Assembly: GCA_037045685.1 (NCBI GenBank)
Contig: JBAOII010000036.1
Location: 62,001-126,000, forward strand
Source: Competibacter_A sp037045685
GTDB lineage: Bacteria; Pseudomonadota; Gammaproteobacteria; Competibacterales; Competibacteraceae
Reading direction: 5' to 3'
DNA: 64,000 bases
Of this stretch, positions 1 to 9,113 are shown in pieces. The position numbers were made by a program, and so were the translations under genes. Each line of letters begins with the position of its first letter. Positions within the stretch are counted from its first letter, which is position 1. Below the pieces are notes generated by a model. That model made no database searches. It saw only the letters and a program-made list of their open reading frames with translations, and was not told the origin of the DNA.

Positions 1-234
1 CATCAACAGGGCCGACGGCAGCAGGGTCAGCGCCGTCATCAATGCCAGGATTTGCAGGCTCAGCGACCAGGTTTCGCCGCCGCCCGCCGCCGGGATCACG
101 GTGACCGCCGGCAAGCCGCCCGGCGCGGCCAGCGCCGTCCCCGATCCGGCCAGCAGGACCAGCAGGACCAGCGGCGCCAGCGGACGGCCACCGGCGAACC
201 GGGGACGGCAGCGCTCAGGGTGGAGGGGCGTCAT
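1..234 (-). CDS. fliP: FliP, flagellar export gate protein (N-terminal part, runs off the window)
   Basis: Only the first 78 residues are present. FliP is a core membrane protein of the flagellar type III export gate, working with FliQ, FliR, FlhA and FlhB. A hydrophobic signal-like stretch (about residues 18-36) is followed by a mature start and the segment LTLLPSALLM, which resembles the first membrane helix of FliP. The ATG at 234-232 lies inside the end of fliO, a 20-bp overlap that suggests translational coupling. Identity rests on this segment and on position after fliL-M-N-O; the diagnostic C-terminal part is outside the window. Confidence 0.85.
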   Translation of the reverse strand, partial: MTPLHPERCRPRFAGGRPLAPLVLLVLLAGSGTALAAPGGLPAVTVIPAAGGGETWSLSLQILALMTALTLLPSALLM

Positions 235-640
235 GGGAGGATTCCGAGGGTGGCGGTGGGACGATCCGGAAAGAAGGAGCGGCCGGTCGAGAGGTCGCCG
301 GGGCCAGGACGTGCAGGGTCTGGACCTGGTGGGCGGTCACCCCGATCAGCAGACGGGTCTGGTCCACTTCGACCAAGAGCAGGCGCTCCCGGCCGCCCAG
401 AGGCAGACCGCCGACGACCCGGATGACGCCGTCGCGGGGCAGGGCATAGCGGCGCAGCAGCCAGCTCAGGCCGACCGCCAGAGCCAGAACCACGACCAGA
501 CCCAGGGTGAGTTGCATCAGCATCCCGCCGCCGGGCATCCCGGACACGGCGGGCTCGGCGCGCGCCGGCTCGCCGGCGGCGGCCAGCGCCCATCCCGGTA
601 GCGCCAGCGGCGCCAGCCATCCCGCGTGCCGCGCGCTCAT
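215..640 (-). CDS. fliO: FliO, flagellar export apparatus assembly protein
   Basis: A 141-residue protein. It has an N-terminal hydrophobic stretch (about 9-22), one clear membrane helix (about 43-62) ending in LLRRY, and a cytoplasmic domain with GLPLGGRERLLLVEV and LLIGVT, the typical FliO pattern. FliO helps assemble the FliP ring of the export gate. The ATG overlaps the fliN stop by 4 bases (ATGA) and its 3' end overlaps fliP, so fliN-O-P are probably translated as one coupled unit. The C-terminal tail is rich in proline and serine. Confidence 0.88.
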   Translation of the reverse strand: MSARHAGWLAPLALPGWALAAAGEPARAEPAVSGMPGGGMLMQLTLGLVVVLALAVGLSWLLRRYALPRDGVIRVVGGLPLGGRERLLLVEVDQTRLLIGVTAHQVQTLHVLAPATSRPAAPSFRIVPPPPSESSHDAPPP

Positions 641-975
641 CGCAGCCGACGAATCCGCTCTTCCTGGCTGACGATATCGGTGATCCGCACGCCGAAGCGC
701 TCGTTGACCACCACCACCTCGCCGCGCGCCACCAGGCAGCCGTTGACCAGAATGTCGAGCGGGTCGCCGCCGGGCCGATCCAGCTTGACCACCGAGCCTT
801 GGGTCAATCGCAGCAGCTCGCGGATGCTCATCCGAGTGTGGCCCAATTCCAGGGAAAGGGTGATGGGGATGTCCATCACCATGTCCAGGTTTTGCCCGGT
901 CTTGCCGCCGGACAGTTCCGGGTCGTCGCCGAGCGTGGCGTGCTCTGGGTCCAGGGTATCGGCTTGGGCGTTCAT
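637..975 (-). CDS. fliN: FliN, flagellar motor switch (C-ring) protein
   Basis: A 112-residue FliN, slightly short for the family because of a short acidic N-terminus. The SpoA/SurF domain is clear: MDIPITLSLELGHTRMSI, then LDRPGGDPLDILVNG and VARGEVVVVNERFGVRITDI. FliN forms most of the cytoplasmic C-ring with FliM and takes part in switching rotation when CheY-P binds. It sits 62 bp downstream of fliM and overlaps fliO. The start at 975 gives a normal SpoA domain and follows a purine-rich GAGGAGAA site. Confidence 0.95.
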   Translation of the reverse strand: MNAQADTLDPEHATLGDDPELSGGKTGQNLDMVMDIPITLSLELGHTRMSIRELLRLTQGSVVKLDRPGGDPLDILVNGCLVARGEVVVVNERFGVRITDIVSQEERIRRLR

Positions 976-1037
976 GGTGGGGCGTTCTCCTCAATGCGGT
1001 ACGGCGTTTGGGCGGCGGCAGGCCGAGAAGGTCGAGG

Positions 1038-2075
1038 TCAGGGCTTGGCCGCGAACGGCGCAAAATCTTGCGTCGCCGCCGGATGTTCCGCCCACTCGCC
1101 GGGCGAGCCGAGCGATTGCTCGATCTTGAGCGCGCTCCAGCCCTGGGCGATCCCGTAGTGGCCGCTGTAGACCGGCACGTCTTCGACCCGGAGGACGGCG
1201 GTGGGGGGGATGTTGACCGGTATCACGTCGCCGATCCTCAGCGCCAGCAGCTCGCTCAGGCTGAGCTCGAAGCCGGCCAGCGAGCAGCGCACGTCCACCT
1301 GGCTGTCCCGGATGCCGTCGCGCAGGCGCTCGGCGAGCTGTTTGCTGGGATTGGGACGCTCCTTGCAGGCGCTGTTCAGCAGGGTTTCCCGAATCGGCTC
1401 CAGGATCGAGTACGGCAGCGCCAGATGCAGGGTGCCGGCGATGTTGTCGCGGCTGACGTGCACGCTGCTGACGGTCAGCGGTTCGTTGGGATTCAGCGAG
1501 GTGATGAACTGCGGCTTGTTCTCGGAATCGATGTGGCTGCATTTCAGCTTGGCGAACGGTTCCCAGGCTTCCTCCAGGCAAGCGAAAGACAGTTGCAGCA
1601 GGCGCTGGATAAAGCGGGTTTCAGTGGTGGTGAAATCCCGGACGCTGGGCGATTTGTACAGGCGTCCGGTCCCGCCGAAAAAGGTGTCCACGATCATGAA
1701 GATCAACTCCAGATCGAAGATCAGCAGGGCCGGGCCGCTCAAGGGGCTCATGCCGATGACGTTGACGCTGCACGGGACGCTGAGGGAAGTGGTCAGGTCG
1801 GTATAGCCGCGCTTTTCGATGGAGCCGACGGTGACGATCAATTCGCGCCGCACCAGCTCGAACAGGCCGATCCGCAGGCGATGGGCGAAGCGCTCGTGAA
1901 TGGTGTCCAGCACCGGCAGCAGGCTGTTGATGGCGTAGTCCTGGCTGGCCAGATCGTAGGGGTGGGCCCCTTCCTTGAAGGCGCTCGCGCCCGCGCTGGA
2001 GCCGCGCGGCTTTTTGGACACCACTTCCATGAGCGCGGCGCGCTCGTCCCGGGTGAGGAATTCGTCGGTGGACAT
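1038..2075 (-). CDS. fliM: FliM, flagellar motor switch protein
   Basis: A 345-residue FliM of normal length. The N-terminal peptide FLTRDERAALM is a divergent form of the CheY-P docking motif (usually LSQDEIDALL). The middle domain carries GMSPLSGPALLIFDLELIF and FFGGTGR, and the C-terminus is a SpoA domain. FliM links the MS ring to FliN and receives the CheY signal. It starts 3 bp after fliL. Both chemosensory clusters in this window could in principle feed this switch. Confidence 0.95.
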   Translation of the reverse strand: MSTDEFLTRDERAALMEVVSKKPRGSSAGASAFKEGAHPYDLASQDYAINSLLPVLDTIHERFAHRLRIGLFELVRRELIVTVGSIEKRGYTDLTTSLSVPCSVNVIGMSPLSGPALLIFDLELIFMIVDTFFGGTGRLYKSPSVRDFTTTETRFIQRLLQLSFACLEEAWEPFAKLKCSHIDSENKPQFITSLNPNEPLTVSSVHVSRDNIAGTLHLALPYSILEPIRETLLNSACKERPNPSKQLAERLRDGIRDSQVDVRCSLAGFELSLSELLALRIGDVIPVNIPPTAVLRVEDVPVYSGHYGIAQGWSALKIEQSLGSPGEWAEHPAATQDFAPFAAKP

Positions 2076-2078
2076 GGC

Positions 2079-2666
2079 TTATTGCATCACGAACGCGGTG
2101 TAGTAGATGGCTTCGACGCCCGGATCGCCGATTTCCTCGTTCAGCACGGCCTGAATCAGTTCCAGCGCCTGGGCGCGCAGCTTTTCCTTGCCTTCGTTGG
2201 AGTTCAGCGTCTCCATTTTCTGGTTGCCGAACAGCAGGATCAGGCTGTTGCGGATCCGGGGCATGTTGTTGGTGACGGCGTCGATCGCCGCCTTGTCTCT
2301 GGACATCACCGACAGGCCGATCTGCAAATAACGCAGCATGCCCTGGTCTTCGATGTTGATGATGAACGGTGGGTCGAGCGCCTGATAAACCGCGGTTTGT
2401 GCCGCCGCTTCCGAGCCGTGCCCTTTGGCGGGCGCTTTGGCGGGCGCTTTTTTGGGTCCGCCGTGCGCCGCCGCCGCTTTGGCCGCAGGCTTTTCTTCGC
2501 CGGCATCTTCGGCGACATCGGCGGTTGGGTGCAGCGCTCCGGTGAAGAACAGGGTGGCGCCCACGGCGCCGCCGATCAGCACGATGGCACCGATCACGAT
2601 CAGCAGAACTTTCATGAGGCCGGCGCTTTTTTTCGCCGGCGCCTTGGCGTCGTCTTTCTGAGCCAT
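2079..2666 (-). CDS. fliL: FliL, flagellar basal body-associated protein
   Basis: A 195-residue FliL. One membrane helix at about residues 19-43 is followed by an unusually long Ala/Lys/Pro-rich linker (about 55-95) and the periplasmic FliL domain with PPFIINIEDQGMLRYLQIGL and a C-terminal YYTAFVMQ. FliL supports stator function and torque. It is the first gene of the fliLMNOP unit. A sigma-54 type promoter lies about 40 bp upstream of the ATG. Confidence 0.92.
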   Translation of the reverse strand: MAQKDDAKAPAKKSAGLMKVLLIVIGAIVLIGGAVGATLFFTGALHPTADVAEDAGEEKPAAKAAAAHGGPKKAPAKAPAKGHGSEAAAQTAVYQALDPPFIINIEDQGMLRYLQIGLSVMSRDKAAIDAVTNNMPRIRNSLILLFGNQKMETLNSNEGKEKLRAQALELIQAVLNEEIGDPGVEAIYYTAFVMQ

Positions 2667-2991
2667 GCGGGTTTCCGAAGCTTGAAGGGGAACTAGTGCG
2701 GGTTTAGCAAATAGCGCGCCATCGTATTTTCAGGATGTTTTTCAATTTATTTCAATTAATTAATTAGCTGGTGGGGCTCCCGTCGGGAAACTGGCGGGAC
2801 CGGCGCCGACCAAGCCGCCAAAATCCTGTCGCTGAATGGGGTGTATTGCTGGGGTAGCGAAGCGGGCGCTCGCGCAACAAAGCCGCGCGGCGGCGGTCGT
2901 GGCGGTCGATGCCGATAACCGGTGTCGGGTCTCTGTGGACTTCGGGTCGCGGAGAGAGGCTCGTTTCGACGGCGGTGGCAAGCGGGGGTTT
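2667..2991. other. Intergenic region between fliL start and kinase stop
   Basis: The 325-bp gap holds the sigma-54 promoter and an AT-rich block (about 2730-2765) just upstream of it, suitable for activator or IHF binding. The rest (2766-2991) is GC-rich and lies downstream of the kinase gene. I see no convincing gene or terminator there; the small ORFs have no ribosome site or protein-like composition. Confidence 0.6.
2706..2721 (-). promoter_or_regulatory. Sigma-54 (RpoN) promoter for fliLMNOP
   Basis: Read on the minus strand the site is TGGCGCGCTATTTGCT. It keeps the invariant GG-N10-GC of sigma-54 promoters and differs from the TGGCACG-N4-TTGCT consensus at about one position. The -12 GC is about 40 bp before the fliL ATG, a good distance for a short leader. 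Control of fliL operons by RpoN with a flagellar activator such as FleQ/FlrC is known in related gammaproteobacteria; the activator gene is not in this window. Confidence 0.75.
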
Positions 2992-5205
<2,214 letters not shown>

Positions 5206-5346
5206 GACAGGCCGATTTCCCCGAAGCCTACACGAAAAAATCCCTCGCCCCGGTCATCGTCCAAAGCGAGCGGGAATCGGGCGGGAATCGAGAGTGTTCT
5301 ATTGGTCCTACCCATCTTCCCGGATACCGGATCGGGTGGAGCGGTT

Positions 5347-5904
5347 TCACCATAATGGCTTGCGCGACTTTTTCGGGATCAGCGTCAAGAACACCGCCGT
5401 GATGAGCGAGGTCAGAGTCACCTCGGGCCATAATGAAATATAAAGGTCCAGCAGCGCTTGGCCGGGCGTGCCATCGCGAAAAACGCGGGCGAACAGGTCG
5501 GGAGACAGGCCGGCCCCGAAAACTAAAACGGGAATGCAAACCCCGAAATAATAAACGGCGATCAGCCCGATCCACGCGGGAAAAAAGAGCCAGGAGGAAA
5601 ACTTCTCGAAGACCAGCTTCTTGTAGGCGAAAGCCATCCAGAGCGCGCCGGCCACATGCATCGCGATCGTGACCGGATACAGACCGGGCGAGGGGTCGTA
5701 AATGCCCGCCAGAACGCCGATCAGGACGGCGCCCACCGGCCCGGTCAGCGCGGCGCCGAGAGTGACGAAAATCTCGCGCGGGTCCGTGATCGCCCCCGTT
5801 CCCGCAATGAAGGCCGTTAGGCCGCCATAGACGCAGATGAATGCCGCCAAACCGAACGGCAGGGCGATGGCCAAAGTTTTCAGCACAGCCCGGATATCGG
5901 TCAT
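5347..5904 (-). CDS. Small polytopic membrane protein, 5TM-receptor-like (tandem copy A)
   Basis: A 185-residue protein with about five or six membrane helices. The stretch REIFVTLGAALTGPVGAVLI plus GVLAGIYDP resembles the 5TMR (LytS-type) sensor module, in which Gly-rich helices follow an R-x-x-x-x-x-GA pattern; this is a family-level guess. I chose the second ATG (5904) because GCAGGA lies 8 nt before it and because copy B also starts MTD. It is about 75-80 percent identical by eye to the next gene upstream and ends with the same RKPLW. There is no enzymatic domain. The hybrid kinase gene follows 141 bp downstream. Confidence 0.7.
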   Translation of the reverse strand: MTDIRAVLKTLAIALPFGLAAFICVYGGLTAFIAGTGAITDPREIFVTLGAALTGPVGAVLIGVLAGIYDPSPGLYPVTIAMHVAGALWMAFAYKKLVFEKFSSWLFFPAWIGLIAVYYFGVCIPVLVFGAGLSPDLFARVFRDGTPGQALLDLYISLWPEVTLTSLITAVFLTLIPKKSRKPLW

Positions 5905-5959
5905 GGGGCGCATCCTGCAACGATGTGGAAAAGGCGTGAAGGTCGACCGGAAACAGGGT

Positions 5960-6520
5960 TCACCACAGCGGCTTGCGCAGCTTTTTCGGGAGCAGCGCCA
6001 AAATGGCTGCCGTGATGAGCGAGGTCAAGACAAGCTCTGGCCATATCACTGCGCGATAAAAAATTCCCAGCGCCTGGGCTGGTGTGCTATCGGGAAAAAT
6101 CTGGGCCAACAGGTCGGGAAACAGGCTGATTCCGACCACGAACGCGGGGATGACGAAGATGAGGTAGTAGACGGCGACCAGCCCGATCCACGCGGGAAAG
6201 AACAGCCAGGAAGCAAACTTCTCGAAGACCAGCTTTTTGTAGGCGAAAGCCATCCAGAGCGCGCCGGCCACATGCATCGCGATCGTGGCCGGGTACAGGC
6301 CGGGCAAGGGGTCGTAAATGCCCGCCAAGACGCCGATCAGGACGGCGCCGATCGGCCCGGTCAAGGCGGCGCCGAGAGTGACGAAAATCTCGCGCGGGTC
6401 GGTCGTGGACTGCGTGCCCGGAACATAGATCGTGAGCCCGCCGTACACGCAAAGAAAGGCCGCCAGGCCGAAGGGCAGGGCGATGGCCAAGATTTTGAGC
6501 GAACTTCGCGTGTCGGTCAT
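5960..6520 (-). CDS. Small polytopic membrane protein, 5TM-receptor-like (tandem copy B)
   Basis: A 186-residue paralogue of the neighbouring gene with the same helix pattern and long identical blocks (for example PREIFVTLGAALTGP and AIMHVAG-type helix, and FEKF-SWLFFPAWIGL). The ATG at 6520 is preceded by AGAGGGG at good spacing, so the longer N-terminal extension to 6562 is unlikely. Copies A and B are separated by only 55 bp and share DNA identity, which points to a recent tandem duplication. Substrate or signal is unknown. An AT-rich perfect inverted repeat lies about 100 bp upstream. Confidence 0.7.
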   Translation of the reverse strand: MTDTRSSLKILAIALPFGLAAFLCVYGGLTIYVPGTQSTTDPREIFVTLGAALTGPIGAVLIGVLAGIYDPLPGLYPATIAMHVAGALWMAFAYKKLVFEKFASWLFFPAWIGLVAVYYLIFVIPAFVVGISLFPDLLAQIFPDSTPAQALGIFYRAVIWPELVLTSLITAAILALLPKKLRKPLW

Positions 6521-6617
6521 GAACCGATCCCCTCTGAATTCTGGCTGACAGGAACCAGACAACGCTTCTCCAGACGATTTGGGTCGTTCGATGAAGGATT
6601 GTTGGTATCAGTAATAA

Positions 6618-6649
6618 TACTATTATACTGAAAGCTATAATAGTATTGA
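6618..6649. promoter_or_regulatory. Perfect AT-rich inverted repeat (12-bp arms)
   Basis: AATACTATTATA and TATAATAGTATT form perfect 12-bp arms around an 8-base centre. The site sits in a markedly AT-rich island about 100 bp upstream of the duplicated membrane-protein genes. It could be an operator for them or a hairpin; there is no U-run to make it a standard terminator. Confidence 0.45.
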
Positions 6650-6799
6650 ATATTGATGAACCTATGATTTTTAAAATATCACTCCAAAATCGAATCGCCC
6701 GCAAATCATGATCGACTCGCCGGCGCCCGATGGTTCGGGTCCGTCGCCCGACCAGGGTTCGGGCAAAAATGCGGAGAACGACGGGCGGCGAGATCGGGC

Positions 6800-6818
6800 G
6801 GCCGGGGAAACCCCGGCC
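6800..6818 (-). terminator. GC-rich hairpin after the 6828-7316 gene
   Basis: GGCCGGGG-AAA-CCCCGGCC is a perfect 8-bp stem starting 10 bases beyond the stop of the minus-strand gene. It lacks a U-tract, so it is at best a weak intrinsic terminator or an RNA-stabilising hairpin. The remaining DNA from 6521 to 6799 holds the AT-rich inverted repeat and no gene I can support. Confidence 0.4.
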
Positions 6819-6827
6819 GAAAATCGG

Positions 6828-7316
6828 TCAGGTCGTCAGCAGCGACAGGGCGCCGGGGCCGTATTTCGGCACGTTGACGCTGAAATCGGCCCGGCCTTTG
6901 ACCGCGCCCAGCAGCGCCTTGGCGTCGGCCGGCAGCTTGCCGGGATCGGGATACAGGGTCGCCAGCTTGAGGTGCGGGGTGTGCTCGGTCATCAGCAGCG
7001 TCGAGAGGATGTTCATCACCTCGTACAGATTGTCGAGCATGGTCTGCTCCAGCTTCTTGGCCTTGATCGCGTCCTTGGCCACCGCCGCCGGCATCATCGA
7101 CAGCGCGCAGCCGGCGTTGGCCGCGAACGGCAGGTCGCAAACGGCGACCGCGACCGGCTTTTCGTGGTCGTCGATGAAGGTCGCGATCAGGTTGCCGGTA
7201 CCGGGTTTGGTGTCGAGCGGTTTGCCGGCCGCGACCGGCACGGTGCCGCCGAACAGCATTTCGAGCGTTTGCGTCATCGCCTTTGCGTTGGGTAGAGCGA
7301 ACGTGGTGGTTGCCAT
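6828..7316 (-). CDS. Unrecognised chemotaxis-linked protein, possible CheX/CheC-like phosphatase fold
   Basis: A 162-residue soluble protein. I do not recognise it firmly. Its middle helix DNLYEVMNILSTLL contains an E-x-x-N pair (Glu99, Asn102), the arrangement used by CheC, CheX and FliY phosphatases to attack CheY-P, and it is followed by HLKLATLYPDP, comparable to the helix-then-strand order in CheX. It lies directly downstream of a cheY and a cheX-like gene in the same direction, which supports a role in signal termination. Function is inference from motif and place. Confidence 0.6.
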   Translation of the reverse strand: MATTTFALPNAKAMTQTLEMLFGGTVPVAAGKPLDTKPGTGNLIATFIDDHEKPVAVAVCDLPFAANAGCALSMMPAAVAKDAIKAKKLEQTMLDNLYEVMNILSTLLMTEHTPHLKLATLYPDPGKLPADAKALLGAVKGRADFSVNVPKYGPGALSLLTT

Positions 7317-7431
7317 GAGCGTGTGTCCGGGTTGTGGTTTTTGAGGGTTTTAGCGGGTGGCGGAAGCGGGCAGCCGGGGATCGCCGAGACAGCGGACGAT
7401 CCTGCGGGTTGCCGGAGCGCGCCGAGGCGGA

Positions 7432-7797
7432 TCATTTCTTGAGAAAGGCATCCAGAACCTTGGCGAAAATCTCGGCGGTGAACGGTTTGGTGATGAGGAA
7501 CTTGGCGCCCGTCTGGGCCGCCCGGGACCGCATTTCGGCCGAGGATTCGGTGGTCACGAAACCGAAGGGGATTTTGTAGCCTTCTTCGTTGAGGGCTTGC
7601 AGCAGTTCGATCCCGGATTTGTTGGGCATGTTCCAGTCCGAGAAAATCAGATCGGGCGGATCCTTGTGAATGACGGCCAGAGCCTCGTTGCCGTCGCCGG
7701 CTTGCAGGACTTCCAGGTTGCCGTAACCCGCCTCGCGCAGGGTGCGCCGGACGATCATGCGCATGGCGCTGCTGTCGTCGACGATCAAAATTTTCAT
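7432..7797 (-). CDS. cheY: CheY-type single-domain response regulator
   Basis: A 121-residue stand-alone receiver. Acidic pair DD at 7-8, phosphoacceptor Asp54 in LIFSDWNMP, conserved Thr/Ser in FVTTESS and Lys in LITKPF are all present. There is no output domain, so it acts by binding partners such as FliM or by phosphate buffering. It lies 6 bp downstream of the cheX-like gene, at the end of chemosensory cluster 1. Confidence 0.92.
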   Translation of the reverse strand: MKILIVDDSSAMRMIVRRTLREAGYGNLEVLQAGDGNEALAVIHKDPPDLIFSDWNMPNKSGIELLQALNEEGYKIPFGFVTTESSAEMRSRAAQTGAKFLITKPFTAEIFAKVLDAFLKK

Positions 7798-7803
7798 ACC
7801 GCT

Positions 7804-8277
7804 TTACTCCTGTTCGAACAAGCTGATCTGTAGGATTTGGCCTTCGCAACGCAGCAAAACTCGCCCGGCCAGCCGGCCGGCCACCGCTATATTGTAATGC
7901 TCGGTCACGTCGGGTAGGGATACGAGAGAAGGCGAGGGCAACAAGCTTTTCAAATTGCTGCCCAGCATGTGGGTCAGCTCGCCGACGGTATCCCGCAGCT
8001 CGGTGTCGGTGATGGCCGACGGCGGGATCTCGAACATGGCCGCCGCCGCCTTGCGGGCGACGGCCTTCGGGCAAACCAGCAGCACGCAGCCTTGCCAGCT
8101 CCCGTCGATGGTCACTCGCCCGGCCAGCAGTCGCTCGCCATCCGGCGGGATGATCGGCAGCCCGTCGTCCCGCTCGATTTCCAGTTCGAGCATGGAGTTC
8201 CAGATATTTGCGGCGGCCTCGTGGAGCACATCCCCCGGCAGCCCTACGAAATTCTGTTCTGGCGCAACTGGTAGCAT
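7804..8277 (-). CDS. cheX: CheX-like CheY-phosphate phosphatase, altered E-x-x-H motif
   Basis: A 157-residue CheX-family protein. The diagnostic helix is TVGELTHMLGSNLKSLLP followed by LVSLPDV, matching the CheX order of catalytic helix then strand. In characterised CheX the motif is E-x-x-N; here Glu100 is kept but the Asn position is His103. CheX dephosphorylates CheY-P. The ATG at 8277 overlaps the end of cheR by 34 bp, suggesting coupling. Whether the His variant is active is unknown. Confidence 0.8.
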   Translation of the reverse strand: MLPVAPEQNFVGLPGDVLHEAAANIWNSMLELEIERDDGLPIIPPDGERLLAGRVTIDGSWQGCVLLVCPKAVARKAAAAMFEIPPSAITDTELRDTVGELTHMLGSNLKSLLPSPSLVSLPDVTEHYNIAVAGRLAGRVLLRCEGQILQISLFEQE

Positions 8278-9080
8278 ACGGTTTTTCCCATGGAAATCGG
8301 TTCGAAAGCGGCGTCCAGATTGAGCGTCGTTTCCGAGGACCCCAAAAACAGATAGCCATCCGGCTTGAGGATGCCGCGCACCCGGGCCAGGATCGCTTTC
8401 TTGGTTTCCGGGCCGAAATAAATCAGCACGTTGCGCATGAAGATCACGTCCAGCTCCGGGAATGGCGGCCAAGCCTCGACCAGGTTGCTCTGCCGGAAAT
8501 CCACCATGCGCCGGATTTCGGATTTGAGCCGCCAGTGCAGGCCCTGCTTGTCGAAATAGCGGGTCAGCAGGGCCGCCGGCAGGCCGCGATTGATTTCGAT
8601 CTGCGTGTACAAGCCGTCGCGGGCTCGGGCGAGGACGGCGCCGGACAGATCGGTGGCGAAAATTCGCAGCCGGCCCCTGACCAGATGGGGAAAATGTTCG
8701 TGCGCCAGCATCGCGACGCTGAAGGGTTCCTGCCCGCTGGAGCAGGCCGCACACCAGATCGCGAGGTGCTGGCCGGGCGTTCGCCTGGCGATCAGGGTGG
8801 GGAGAATCGCGGTTTTGAGGGTTTCGAACGGATGGCCGTCGCGAAAGAACGAAGTTTCGTGCGTGGTCATGGCTTCGACCACTTTGTTCTGGAGGCCGTC
8901 GCCCGCGCCGATCCGCAAGGAGGCGATCAGCTCCCGCAGCGAGGCGAATCCGGTCTGGCGGGCCAGCGGGGTCAGCCGGGTCTCGATCAGATAGGCTTTG
9001 TCCGGCTCCAGCACGATGGCGGAGTGGCGCCGCACCAAATCGCGGATGTAGTTGAAGTCTTGAGGGCTTAGCGTGCTCAT
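8244..9080 (-). CDS. cheR: CheR chemoreceptor methyltransferase (cluster 1)
   Basis: A 278-residue CheR. The N-terminal all-helical domain (DFNYIRDLVRRHSAIVL) is followed by the SAM-binding domain with TTHETSFFRDGHPFETL, the motif I loop AACSSGQEPFSVAML, IFATDLSGAVLARAR and the NVLIYF strand. It would methylate glutamates on MCPs using S-adenosylmethionine. The ATG at 9080 is preferred over a TTG 18 bases upstream. It lies between cheB and cheX in the cluster. Confidence 0.93.
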   Translation of the reverse strand: MSTLSPQDFNYIRDLVRRHSAIVLEPDKAYLIETRLTPLARQTGFASLRELIASLRIGAGDGLQNKVVEAMTTHETSFFRDGHPFETLKTAILPTLIARRTPGQHLAIWCAACSSGQEPFSVAMLAHEHFPHLVRGRLRIFATDLSGAVLARARDGLYTQIEINRGLPAALLTRYFDKQGLHWRLKSEIRRMVDFRQSNLVEAWPPFPELDVIFMRNVLIYFGPETKKAILARVRGILKPDGYLFLGSSETTLNLDAAFEPISMGKTVCYQLRQNRIS

Positions 9081-9113
9081 CGGGGCGGGCAAGGGCAAGG
9101 GTGGGAGCGTCGG

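Noticed and set aside
1008..2696. Long open frame opposite fliM and fliL
   Set aside because: It is a high-GC shadow; the minus-strand frames have clear FliM and FliL domains and ribosome sites.
2911..2918. GCCGATAA, second exact sigma-28 -10 match
   Set aside because: No -35 element upstream and it would transcribe antisense to the kinase gene.
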